Shown here: positions 1-11,600 of the stretch, in pieces
Layout: each line of letters begins with the position of its first letter
Position numbering within the stretch: position 1 is the stretch's first letter
Assembly: GCA_017893485.1 (NCBI GenBank)
Contig: CM030362.1
Location: 744,001 to 808,000, forward strand
Source: Hemerocallis citrina
Lineage: Eukaryota; Streptophyta; Magnoliopsida; Asparagales; Asphodelaceae
Direction: 5' to 3'
Length of the DNA: 64,000 nucleotides
Translations under genes and position numbers: made by a program
Notes under the pieces: generated by a model
Seen by the model: only the letters and a program-made list of their open reading frames with translations
The model's database searches: none
Told to the model about the DNA's origin: nothing

Positions 1-399
1 CAGTGTTCCATAATAGTCACCGAAGTCCAGCTTGTTTCTACCCATTGAACCGGCTTCTTGGGATCTCCAGTCAGACTCGGTTGGATTGCCACTGCTGGTG
101 ACTTACTTATGGGCTTAACCCCATCCCCTCGATGATTCTAGGATCAACGTCCTAGACAGACCCTTTGTCAAGTGGTCTGCAAGGTTCTTTTCTGACTTTA
201 TATAGTCAAGAACCACATATTTGCCTAATAGGCTCTTGATTGACTTGATGCGCAGCTGCAGGTACCTGTTCATCTTAGCATTCATAGAATCATGCTTTAG
301 TAGTTCTATAACAGATTTATTATCACAGTTTAAGAAAATAGCAGGAACAAGAATATTAGCAACAGATATGTGCATAATCAAAATTTCTAAGCCATTCAC
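1..399 (-). pseudogene. Copia polyprotein C-terminus (RNase H end), fragment
   Basis: Read on the minus strand, 399-115 gives the end of a Ty1/Copia RNase H domain. A CDNKS motif stands where the family has CDSQA, followed by a run ending in NLADHLTKGLSR, which is diagnostic of Copia RNase H C-termini. The stretch from 114 down to 1 matches in style the short untranslated part that follows pol in Tork-like Copia elements. No reverse transcriptase, integrase or gag is found upstream on the minus strand, so this is a remnant whose 3' LTR would lie outside the window. The Tork-like assignment rests on remembered motif similarity. Confidence 0.75.
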
Positions 400-479
400 C
401 TTCTGTACAAGTAGGTCTCATAGCTAATATTTGAGTTATCCTGAGGTCGAGAGTTCGTGTCTCTCTCACCAAAATTTTA

Positions 480-3400
480 GGACTCAACCACTTCTTCAAA
501 GCTTCTTAAAGTTATATCCATGTTGCTCGAATGGGACTTTTCAATATATCATATACATAAGTATGCAAGTATTAAAGAATATTCAACTTTCAGAGTAGAT
601 ATACATTTATAGGAAATTACACATTTTTTTTTTGAATGAAGATGAAACATAAGTGAGACCCTTATTAAAGATATTTAGGACAATAAATTAGAGTAATTTG
701 ATATATATATATATATGATTGTTCAAGCCTGCATAACATTTCCGAAACTTTCCTATATAGTTAAGGATGGAAAACAAACAATATAACTATGGGCTATATC
801 AATAGTTAGATGTACTGCAATATAAATAATTCCATTTTTCCATTTCAACAAATGGCTTGTTCGGTCTTCAGAAAATATACTAAGATATTTATCGCTGGAA
901 AACTGCTAATGACATTATTATACAGATCTTATATATTCTGTAAAGATTTCAAGGCTTTAAGGAAGAAAATATCACATACAAAAGTCAAAGTCTTAATTAA
1001 CATTGTTCAAATGAGGTAGACTCTAAAGTGAGCAGCTATAGATGGACTAGCTTCAATACAGAAGAAGCTAGAGGATGAAATTGGAAGAGAGAACCATTAA
1101 TTGCATGCCATATTTCTGGAAAGCAAATGATCAGACAGAGCAACTTCAATGTAGTTAGTGGGCATGCTAGCGGTGCAAAAGAATATGTCTCAAATGTAGT
1201 TAGTGGGCATGCCATATAGGCTTAATTTCAGAAATGCTATATATCAAATTCCCTTCACATCCTCTTGTTAAATAAATACTACTGGAATTGGGATTAGATC
1301 GATAGAAAATATATGATCAAATCTCTATGAAAAGTGCTTCCTATAAGTTTACAAGGAAATCTCAATAGCACTGTCCATTATTATATAATGGACAAGCTGA
1401 AGCAAACTGCTAACACAGATTCACAAAAACTATGAGCAGTTAAATCTGCTTTATGTTTATAGAAAAATAGGAATGGTTGCAGTTATTTTTGGAATGTGAT
1501 GAAGGGTTTCACATTCATGTATGTTGCGGTTACTGATGATTTATTAAATAGGATGTGGTTGTTAAATGAAAGCTGATGTGCTAGTGAAGTTTATGAATTA
1601 GAAGAGATAAGTGAACCTTCTGGAGACTAAAGGAGCAAATATCACCTATACCAGTTCGTACAAATTAGTGTGCATCGTGACAATTTCTACTTTTTTCATG
1701 TATAAAGTTTAACCCCCTAAAGGTTGAACATATTACAGACAAATTCCTAGAATTCAATTTAGGAGGAGATTAAGCATCAGAAGTACAACACTACAACATG
1801 ACAAATAACTATATACATGAAAACCAAAGTTGGTTGAAAGGAAGAAAAGAAAAGGCAAAAATGGAATAGTTTGTACATACATTATTAAATTTTCTACTAT
1901 GTAAAATAAAATTGTGTTAAAAGGTAAATTTAATTAGATTATGCAAAGTACATAATAATACAACTGAATTGAGAACAACATTGTCGTCTCAGTATATGTA
2001 TCTCTGTATCTTGATTTGTTGCTTTTTAGATGTATGATCCAAATATGTATTACTCTGTTACATTAATTTTCTTTAATAAAGTGATAGCGATATCATCTTT
2101 ATTATAAGAATAAAATAGAATTTGAGCATAACTAAATTGTCATGATACATAGAATATATAAGGAGAGAACATTCTCATCACTTAATTAGTTTATTCAACC
2201 TACATCCAAATTAATAAGAATAGAAATATCACCATAAAAATCTTAAAAGAAGGTAACGTTTTGAAAAGAGCATTCTAACAAGAAATTATAAAGCTGTACA
2301 ATTCTAAAGACATTTTAAAACAAAATCAGTTGCAACAATATATCCATCATAAATCTTGGATCTTTAGTGCATATGGAGATCTTGATGCGGAAGTGGGAGA
2401 TGTTGTCGACGGGAGGTGGGATGAGAGAGTCAGGAACTGGGATGATGTTCTCTCCCTCTCAAACTCACTATGTGAGACTAAACTAGTATCTATCATATCA
2501 TCTAACTATGTATATATATGAAAAAGGTTCTAAGATTAGCTATAGTCTCAATAAGTTCCTGCCTAAAATCCCACAAAATAACAGATAACCACCCACATGC
2601 ATCCGCGGCATCAAGTTCGCCAAATAGATCAGAATAGACATATTCTCATAATAACAAAAGGATTTAACAAAGAACAAAAAAAAAAAAAAATTGTATGAGA
2701 GTAATCTATTTCCCCAGTATCATATGCATCACAACATTAATAATCTAGTCATGTTTTTGTCTAGAGTTCATAACCATCACAATTCAAAATGTCCTCTTAG
2801 TTCTAAATCCTATCAGAACCTAGGTTTGCAATTGTCCTGTAACCAATAGTGCTCTCCAATGGCAAGTACTAGGTGCTATGTACATCTATGCCATGTAAAA
2901 TATAAAAGACGACATTAGCATAATGAAAACTGAAAATAATACGTAAAGGGGACCACATCATTGATGTCTTCAATTATGAATGCTAAGAATTGTCTGGAAA
3001 ATGCAACAACAAGTTGAGGAATTGCGCTATGTGTCTATATTGTGAATGTTCAGTGACTTCTTATTAATGATACTTCTGGAAGCACACAGTTTCTCTAATC
3101 AAAATAATCTTCCTGTCAAGAGTTTTCTAACTCAATTCGCTATTCCGTCAGTGACTTATTGTGCTTTGATGGATGCAGAGGATACCAATGACAAGCATTA
3201 CTTATCTACTGGGCAGGTTATGGAAATCAAATAAGATGTTCGCATTTATTAATGTTTACATAGAGATAGGAAAATGTGCAACAGTACGGTTACAACTCTC
3301 TGAGTATATAATTCCCTGATGACAAAAGAGGCTATTGAGAATGTGTCATCTCAGGAATTGAAAAACTTGCCGTTCATACATTTTTACCCATTTGTGTAAG

Positions 3401-4440
3401 GGATAACAAAAGGAAAGCGAGGATATAAGAGAAATTGGCTAGTGCAAGAACAAATTACAGATCAAACATTATGTATTGAGTAGTGCCCTGACAAAAACAT
3501 ATAAGCATAATCACTTCTCCACAGCCCACAAACCAATGTATTCAATAATTCAGAAGCTTACATATCTATTTGACATATGGCCAGAGTGGGTAATTTGGTG
3601 AATCATAACTTCTGCTATTTTTTTAGCCTTATCCCTAAGCATTACAGTTAGGCAGTCAGTGTTTGTCCCTTGGCACTAACCTAACCAAACTGTGACCGAT
3701 GCGAACATGGTCCTGATCCCAATTCTCAAATATTTGTCAATTCGGGATTAAGACTTGTGGGAACTCTTGTTGATTGGACTGATTTACTGATAGTATTTTA
3801 ATTCGAGGGAGCGGTGATGTAGGTTGTATACAGAATTAGCAATCTACACAGAATTCATTTTTTCCCTGGTGATAGACTATGGTGTAATTGAATCGGCATG
3901 TGCTACGGCTTTACCACTCAGAATTAAATGGGGCACATACGTAGTAAATCTCCACTGCTAATCATCATGAGTTGCATAATTGAAACACATGAACAGAAAT
4001 TTCAGTGGTCTAGCATGTATTGGAACTGTCTGAACTAACAGATATTTTATGATGCCTAGGGTAACAACAAAATAACTCCTAATGATGCCAGGTTTCACTT
4101 TCACTAGATGTTCTTAGATCAAATCTCAAGTGAGATAGTTCACGTGGTTTATCATAAACTTTTATGAAAAAGATTTGTAAATATCATAGTTAGTATCTGT
4201 ACCCATTCCAAAGTCTGTATTAAGAATTACAAGTTCCAGTATGGCTGATGCATTTTTCTGGTTTACTGAGACAATAAAATAAACACCTTTATCGTCCATG
4301 AATGACAAGACCTCTCTAAACAATAACAATATCTGAAGAAAGTATTTAAAGTTTACAATCGCTTTTGTTGCAAATCCAATTGCGAGATTACTAATGGCAA
4401 TTAGGTTAGAACGATTCAACTCTTAGATTGTTAGAAAAAT
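480..4440. other. AT-rich intergenic stretch without recognised genes
   Basis: About 4 kb of AT-rich DNA with only short, unconvincing open frames. Just before it, at 440-470, is a tRNA-like box B (GGTCGAGAGTTCGTGTC) followed by an A/T-rich tail, possibly the end of a SINE. A (TA)n run lies near 700-715 and an A15 run near 2676-2690. No first exon of the SINA-type gene at 5450 could be found here, and no Copia gag or pol frame fills the gap between the RNase H fragment and the LTR-like block at 4490. Confidence 0.5.
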
Positions 4441-4489
4441 GACTCGAATCTTTCATTTCCTTAGCATCTGGAAACAACAAACAAAATAA

Positions 4490-5191
4490 ATTAAAGAACG
4501 GAGTTACCGGCCTATGGGAAAGTCGCGCGATATGCACTGCCCTAAGAGTTGATCCGCAGTCTTATGTGCAGACTCGTCGCAGATGCTCCTAGTGGTAAAA
4601 CCCCCGGTATCACCGGCGTCTCGCTGTCGCACACAACGTCGAGAGATTGACCCGAACTTAGCCTTGCCCAGAACGAAGGCGAAAAAGGAAAGGGAGCGGA
4701 TGCAGCGAAGGGTTTGCGAAAGCACCGATGAAGGATAATACTTTTGTGGATGCGTTTCTGATTTTTTCCATTGTCGCAAAAAGAAGGGAGTTTGGAATAT
4801 AAAGAACGTGTGAACGTTTGGGAGAGAAGTAGGCTCGAAAAATCGGATCTTGAAAACTAATCCAACGTTTAAGAAGAATTAGTGAAAGGAAAATAAATAA
4901 ACAGCAAAAAGAAGTTTTGGATCTCAACCCGAACCCGAAGAGCAATTTCGGATCGGCATTCGTGTCCGCAGATGCGGGCGCGCACACCCGTGCCCACTAC
5001 GCGCGCCGAACCGAACCGGGCCGGACAGCGGCGGCGCGCGTGTGTGGCTTACGGGTTCTCTCCACACCACACTAGACTACAATGGGATAAGGAGTGGTTT
5101 GTATTATATACACTCACATGGTGGTCATTCCCACCGATGTGGGACAAAAAGAAAAGGAGGAATCTTGGGTTTTGAAGCAAAACAGCCAACA
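4490..5191 (-). repeat. Probable solo or orphan Copia LTR
   Basis: On the minus strand the block begins TGTTGGCTGTTTTGC at 5191 and soon shows TCCCACATCGGTGGGA, a motif common near the start of plant Copia LTRs. A TATA-like TATATAATAC follows (about 5101-5110). The rest is GC-rich and unlike the AT-rich surroundings. The inner end is not defined: no tRNA-Met primer site (TGGTATCAGAGC) follows and no matching second LTR is in the window. The lower coordinate is therefore approximate. It lies directly upstream of the SINA-type exons and may have displaced the first exon. Confidence 0.45.
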
Positions 5192-5449
5192 TGAAGGACA
5201 TAGTGTGATAAGTTGCAGAGAATCTAGGAAGGTTAACATAAATTTTCCCTAACCTCAATTAAAATACCAACATTAGAGTAGTACAAAATATACACGATAA
5301 TCGAGCAATATATGCTACGCTTAGTTTTTATAGTGGTAACTTCAATGTTATTTTGAATCTTAAAATCGTACAAATTGAAAGTAATTGTATTTTACTGTCC
5401 TTTTTATATTTACCAAGAGAGAATGATCATTGCATCTCTTTCTTTGCAG

Positions 5450-6954
5450 TGCCCAAATGGTCATACTCTTTGTTCAAATTGCAAGCTCAGAGTACACAAC
5501 CACTGTCCTACTTGCCGACATGAACTTGGCGACATCAGATGCTTAGCTCTTGAGAAAGTTGCTGAGTCGCTCGAGCTTCCTTGTAGATATCATAACCTTG
5601 GATGCTCTGGAATATTTCCATACTATGGAAAACTGAAGCATGAACAATTGTGCCAGTTTCGGCCCTATAATTGCCCGTATGCTGGATCTGAGTGCCTCGT
5701 CACTGGCGACATTCCGCTGCTCGTAAAGCACTTGAGAAATGATCATAAAGTTGATATGCATGATGGGTGCACATTTAACCATCGTTATGTCAAATCCAAT
5801 CCTCATGAAGTCGAGAACGCCACGTGGATGCTCACTGTAAGTCACTTTGTTTACTTCGAATCTATTGGTAGATAGTAGAGACCAGGAAGAATTTTGGTAC
5901 AGTATCATTCTTATTTGAAGTTATCTCAATTGACAGTTTTTCATGCTATCTGTATTACATATTCATTATTTTCGACGCAACGAGCATAGTGTCATTTGTA
6001 GTTAACTAACAGACTGATTCCTACCAATATCTACAATAAGTCTAATATTAGTGTTAAATGAAAGACTGATGCCTCATCTCGATACTGAGTTTCGAACCAA
6101 GTCCCATGCCTTACCTACTATCGTCAAGTTTCTCTTTAATAAACCATTTATTATAGTAATTTTTTGTTTTCTTGTGTACAAATAATCTGCTGTGAAAATA
6201 AGACCGAGCTGAGCATTCAAATGATTCGCCAGCTTGGACTGCAGGCTTAGCCATATCTCTTTAAAACGTTATAAAAGATTGAAACAAAAAACTGGCTTTA
6301 AAACGGATGCAGGATTGGCAACATATCCTTAAAACACTAAAAAATTGAATCACAGAGAAAGTATCAACTGGCATTACAAACAAATGTTGAGTTTAGAATT
6401 TCTAAGCGGAGGAGGGGTTTTTGCGTCTTGTTTGAATGCAATCACTGAGAAAGTATATGGTATCAACTGACAGTACATTGGAAGATGACTGGCCTGTAGG
6501 TGCCGTCTAAGCCGCATTGTTCATGGAAAATATTCTTATGTACTATCCCTACTTATTTTTGCCAGTTACTGAGCGACTTATATACTTTTGTGTGTGTGTG
6601 TGGATAAAATAACATTATATATGCTTAATGCAGGTTTTCAATTGTTTTGGCCAACACTTTTGTCTCCATTTTGAGGCATTCCTCATGGGCACCGCTCCTG
6701 TCTACATGGCATTCTTGAGATTCATGGGTGAGGAGGAAGAAGCAAAGAAGTTCAGTTACAGCCTGGAAGTGGGGGGAAACGGGCGTAAATTGACATGGCA
6801 AGGTGCACCAAGGAGCATAAGGGACAGCCACAGGAAGGTCAGAGACAGTTATGATGGACTGGTCATTCATCGCAACATGGCCCTCTTCTTCTCTGGTGGC
6901 GATCGGAATGAACTGAAGCTGAGGGTTACTGGTCGTATTTGGAAAGAACAATGA
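5450..6954 (+). CDS. SINA-type (seven in absentia) E3 ubiquitin ligase, 3' exons
   Basis: Two exons are visible: 5450-5836 (acceptor TTTGCAG, donor GTAAGT) and 6634-6954 (acceptor ATGCAG, stop TGA), both in phase 0, giving 235 residues. The first exon starts inside the RING finger at CPNGHTLC and continues to CPTC, so it supplies only the later zinc ligands. Then comes the SIAH/SINA zinc-finger region (CRYHNLGC, HEQLC, CPYAGSEC, HLRNDH). Exon 2 gives the TRAF-like substrate-binding domain, starting VFNCFGQHFCLHFEAF and ending RIWKEQ. Family members target proteins for ubiquitination as dimers. The exon with the start codon and the first two RING cysteines is not found upstream, where an LTR-like block lies at 4490-5191. 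The gene may be truncated, or the exon may lie before the window. Confidence 0.85.
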
Positions 6955-8300
6955 CATTCGCTTCTCTGATAAAAATAAGTCACAGAAGTGCGTGTTTGCT
7001 ATATTTTGAAAGGGGCTTGTTCGTTGGGTTTGTAATGGGTGTGTAAATTGTACAAGTTGTCTTAAGATGTATGAACTGTACTCGACGTGTATGCAATGTC
7101 GAAGTGATGACTATTGTGGTGAAAATTTACCACATTTCTATATATCAATCTTTTTTCAAAGACACAGAATTTGGCGGTGAATTTGGAATATAAAGATTGT
7201 GCACCTTTGGGGACTTCTTATGAGCATATTATGTTTCTTTTTATTTGTGCTTTCGTGAGGAAAATATTATGTTTCTTTTAAATTTTAATATGATATTTTT
7301 TTAGCTGAATATGTTTCTACTTTTTAAAATGCAGAAAGGCATTGTTGTTTTCTCTGAGGATTATTACATATTTCTTCACAATAATTTGTTGAACTACAAA
7401 TTCATCCTCCCTCAATATCAAATACTTACATACGCTATGCAGCATGCATAAGTAAAATCTTGGACAAGTTTAGATTTTTTTTGTTTTTCCCTTCTTTGAG
7501 TAAATTATCTTGGATAAGTTCGTACCCTAAAACTATGGAATATTCTTAGTGGTCTAAAATGCGAATATCTCTAAAAGTCAGTAGTGTTATTGATTATGTG
7601 AAGATCTTACCATTGTTAAGAATAAATATTTAAATATAGAATTGTGAGACATTCAATGATTTGTTATGGATCAATTAGTAAATATCCCTTTTCTTAATTG
7701 TGCAAAAAAAAAACACACAAAAATTCAAAGGCACCGATTCATTGGATCTCTTAATGATGTGTGCCCCCTCTATGATTTTACATGCATGATCATGTGCTAG
7801 CTGGTATATACGATACATATTTTTTACCGAAGCAAATATAAGGAATCACGGATGCGATTTTATTTAATCCGGTCCGATTGTATATGCCAGCTGGGCATAT
7901 GATTGGTTCCGGAGTAAACAATATACAGTCAAAAAAACTTGAGACCCGGACCCAGTACTAGACCCGACCCGACCCGTTGACGGTGCTAGTAAGTATGCAG
8001 ATATTTCGTACTTGTGTGCAGTTGTAGTAACGGGTCCCAGCTATCATTCGCTGGCAAATACGAGTAGATGAGTGGTCCGAATTCCAGATTTGGGTGCCAA
8101 TCAAAACCAAATGCTTGCATACGGTGTAAAATACCGCAAATCTCGTGCGAATCGGTCGGCCTCATGTGCAAGAAAGCCTGACGCAATAGTTGGACCTCTT
8201 TATTTATTTTAGCTCAATCCCTTTCTCTTTCTTGATTACACCTCTGAAAACAAAACTCACAAGAAGCGTCCAGTTTCCAATCACATCATCAACCCTATCA
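6955..8300. other. Intergenic region between the two host genes
   Basis: The first ~200 bases are probably 3' UTR of the SINA-type gene. The rest is AT-rich. Around 7950-7990 there is a cluster of CCCGACCCG motifs ending CGGTGCTA, similar in style to the hAT-like MITE at 63304-63759, but a matching left end was not secured. No gene is recognised. Confidence 0.4.
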
Positions 8301-8310
8301 TCACAAATCC

Positions 8311-8318
8311 CACGTGGC
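8311..8318 (+). promoter_or_regulatory. G-box/ABRE upstream of the GH31 gene
   Basis: The sequence CACGTGGC, the classic ABRE/G-box core, lies about 360 bases before the GH31 start codon, in the likely promoter. bZIP or bHLH binding is an inference from the motif alone. Confidence 0.4.
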
Positions 8319-8411
8319 ATCTTCCTCAGCCGTCCCTTTCACCAGGATCAATGGTCAAAAAACACCACTGAATTTGAGTACCTTTTTTAGCGACAACACA
8401 ACAGAACAGCC

Positions 8412-8588
8412 ATGGAATTAACAAGAAGAGCATATCCTCCTCTCACTCTTGCTCACTCTCATTCCCGTAATCGCCTCTCTCCGTCTAGGGTTTCCAATCT
8501 CTTCTTCAGGTCCCTTCCTCCTTCCACCTTCCCGATCGAAATCAATCGCTCAATCTCATCGATTCGATTCCACTTTGTGATGCAGTAG
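8412..8588 (+). promoter_or_regulatory. 58-codon upstream ORF resembling a lost transit peptide
   Basis: An ATG at 8412 opens a 58-residue frame that stops at 8586-8588, 85 bases before the GH31 start. The product is rich in Arg, Ser, Pro and Leu and poor in acidic residues, like a plastid transit peptide. It is one base out of frame with the enzyme. From 8581 the enzyme frame is open but has no ATG until 8674. That in-frame leader ends CEKFVSEM, similar to the end of N-terminal extensions I recall in some other plant HGL1-like proteins. It may act as a translated upstream ORF or be a frameshifted targeting sequence. Confidence 0.45.
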
Positions 8589-8673
8589 TAGTATAACCAA
8601 CAAGAAGCCGACTTCTGTGCGCTGTTTTCGTTCTAGAAGCGGCGGCGGCGGCTGCGAGAAATTTGTGTCGGAG

Positions 8674-11600
8674 ATGGGGGAGACTGCGACCAGCAGCGAT
8701 TCCAGTACCGGAAAGATGGTTTTCAAGCCGATTCTTGAAGAAGGGGTTTTCCGATTCGACTGCACGCCCAGTGATCGGGATAAGGCATTCCCCAGCCTCT
8801 CGTTCGCCGATCAGAAGGCGAGGGAGACTCTCATCATGACCTTCAAAGTCCCTGAGTTCGTACCCGATTTCAGTTGCCGTAACGGACAGCAGATCGTTAC
8901 CTTCCAGGTTCTTTCAGTTCTTGTTTAATTTATACTACTACTTTTTTTTTTAAAAAAATAGATTTTTTTGGATTTTTTTTTAAATTTTAAATTTTTTTTT
9001 TTTGGGGTTGATATTGGAAATAAAGCTTCCTTCTGGGACTTCGTTGTATGGGACTGGAGAAGTGAGTGGACAACTCGAACGGACAGGGAAACGGGTAAAA
9101 TAATATTCTACATAATTAGAATTTATATATATAGTTATAATGCAATTGTTGAATTTGTAATGTTGGGCATTTTGCTATGCAGGTATTTACATGGAACACA
9201 GATGCGTGGGGCTATGGACCAGAAACTACTTCATTATACCAGTCACATCCATGGGTTCTTGCTGTTCTTCCTGATGGGAAGGCATTGGGGGTTCTTGCTG
9301 ACACAACTCGTCGTTGTGAGGTTATGTTATATATACGAGCCACTATCTTTTAGCATTCCATATTGAATCTTTAATTTTGTAGCGGTAAATTTATTTTATT
9401 TTTATTTTTTGTTGAACAGATTGATCTCCGAGAAGATTCGACGATAAAGTTCATGGCAGCAGCTGTTTACCCAGTCATTACATTTGGGCCATTTGGGTCG
9501 CCTACAGATGTGCTTGTGTCCCTGTCTCATGCAATAGGTAACTTATCTGAAAGCCAATTCTCCTTATTATTTTCTAATTTATAGGGATTGTTCTATATAA
9601 CAGGGCAAGTTTACGTACTTTGTCATCTATTAAATTTCTTTGATAATGTTGATCAAATAATTATATTAGTTAGTTGAATTGATAATGTTGATAAAATACA
9701 ATGAAAAACACATACTAAAGAGTAAAGATTAGGTTTCTTTATGATGTAAATTAGTTTTCCAAGTGTAATGTCGCAGATATTTCATGCAATATTCCATGTG
9801 GTACGTTTTAGAAAGTAGCAAATAATTTCCTCTCATTTCCAACTACACTTTCAGTGATCTAGATTATTTTGTATCCACATCAATTCTAATGTTTCAACAT
9901 AAACTGCCAATTTTATCTGCATTGGCATGCTAGGAAGAACGTACCTAACTATAATTTTTAACATAACTGTGCAAATTACTGCTATATAATCACCACATAT
10001 CCTTGGTGCTTGTGTTTATTGAAAATCTACTTGCATGATGTTTCCAGTCATTCCGAAGTGGGTAGCAAACAACCAAGTGATGCCTTCTTAGATAGTTAGA
10101 ATTAGTGAAATTGTCGGATAAATTTTCTCTCTCCATGTAGCATCTGACTCTAAAATTACAAATTTTTCTAACTTAATTTTAGGAACTGTGTTCATGCCTC
10201 CAAAATGGGCCCTTGGTTACCATCAATGTCGCTGGAGCTATGATTCTGCTGCCAAAGTCCTCAAGGTACTTTTCTATAATATTTGCACTTTTCTATTTTA
10301 TTTATAATATTTGCAGATTACACTATAGATGATCTACCATAAATTATAGAGCAATGACAAGTAAAATTTAGTAAATTCATTAAATGTCTGCCTCCTTAAA
10401 TTAGATATGTTATTCCTATAATGTGGCCCTCGGATTTCATTAATTTATTTGTCAAATGATAGTTTCTGTTCGCAGTGGGTAGAATATATACATGTATCCT
10501 TTTTCTCCCTAAACTTTGTCCTAAAACAGATTGCTGGAACATTTCGAGAGAAAAACATACCTTGTGATGTCATATGGATGGATATTGACTATATGAATGG
10601 GTTTCGGTGCTTCACTTTTGACCACGTAAGTTGCTTAATATAAACAGAGTACTTCCTTTATATTGTTTGCCTGTTATTTGCTTGTTTTGTAAGTTTTGCT
10701 ATGCTTTCTCTTTTGAAGCTCCAAACTCGATTTTAATATTTTCGTAAGTTTTTAAATGAGTCTTATGAACCTTTTATTTTGACTGCTACAAATAGCTGTT
10801 TCCTTACTGGATATTAAATGTAGCATTATTGGTTGGGTTACATTACCTGGACAGATTGGAAATATTGGATAGTGAGAATGGAATAATGTTGAATACACAC
10901 ACAAACTGCAATACGTGATTTTAGGCAAGTGCTACTAAGGTCTAGTGGTAAGCATTTTTTCTAGTGAGTAGGAGGTCAGAAGTTAAGAGTCCCACTTGCA
11001 CCGTTAATCCCCAATTAATAGATGGGGTGAGAGTGGGCGAGTGTGACTCAGACCCTGTTCAAATATAAATATAAATAAAATAGAATGAAAATTTTTTTGG
11101 TATTTTTTTACACTACTTGATCTTAGAATTAAATAGTTGCATTTAAAAAACTGAGGAGATCAAGCATCATCCAATACTAAAAATTCCTTGATCAGATAGC
11201 AATAGCATAGGTCTAAAAATTGCTAACTGTTTCTGCAACTGCGCTCTTGCATAATGTAATGGCTCTTAATTTGTTTTCTTGTCCAATACTAACCATCTAA
11301 ACTGTCTGTTTTTTTTTTCTTAAACACTCACAATTTCAGAAATTTTCTCATATGTAAATTTGTTTTCAACAACATTATCGTTTTTGAAGGTTTAAAAGAA
11401 ATGATAAATGGGTAAGGGTAAAAGGTCAGACAGCACAACGGTGGTCATACATACTTTAGCATATTGGATGAAATCACTTGTTTAATTAGCAAGTCTACTG
11501 CTAAAATTACAACCATATTTCATTCTGGCCTTCTTTTTAAATAATGCATGGAAGTAAGATATTCACACTTTCTTTAATGGGCATTTTTTTGTCTTAAATC

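Noticed and set aside
4504..4987. Minus-strand frames in the GC-rich block
   Set aside because: They overlap each other in different frames and lie within an LTR-like sequence.
8617..8673. Upstream start for the GH31 protein at GTG 8617
   Set aside because: Non-ATG start with no support; the ATG at 8674 is the first in frame and begins the conserved region.
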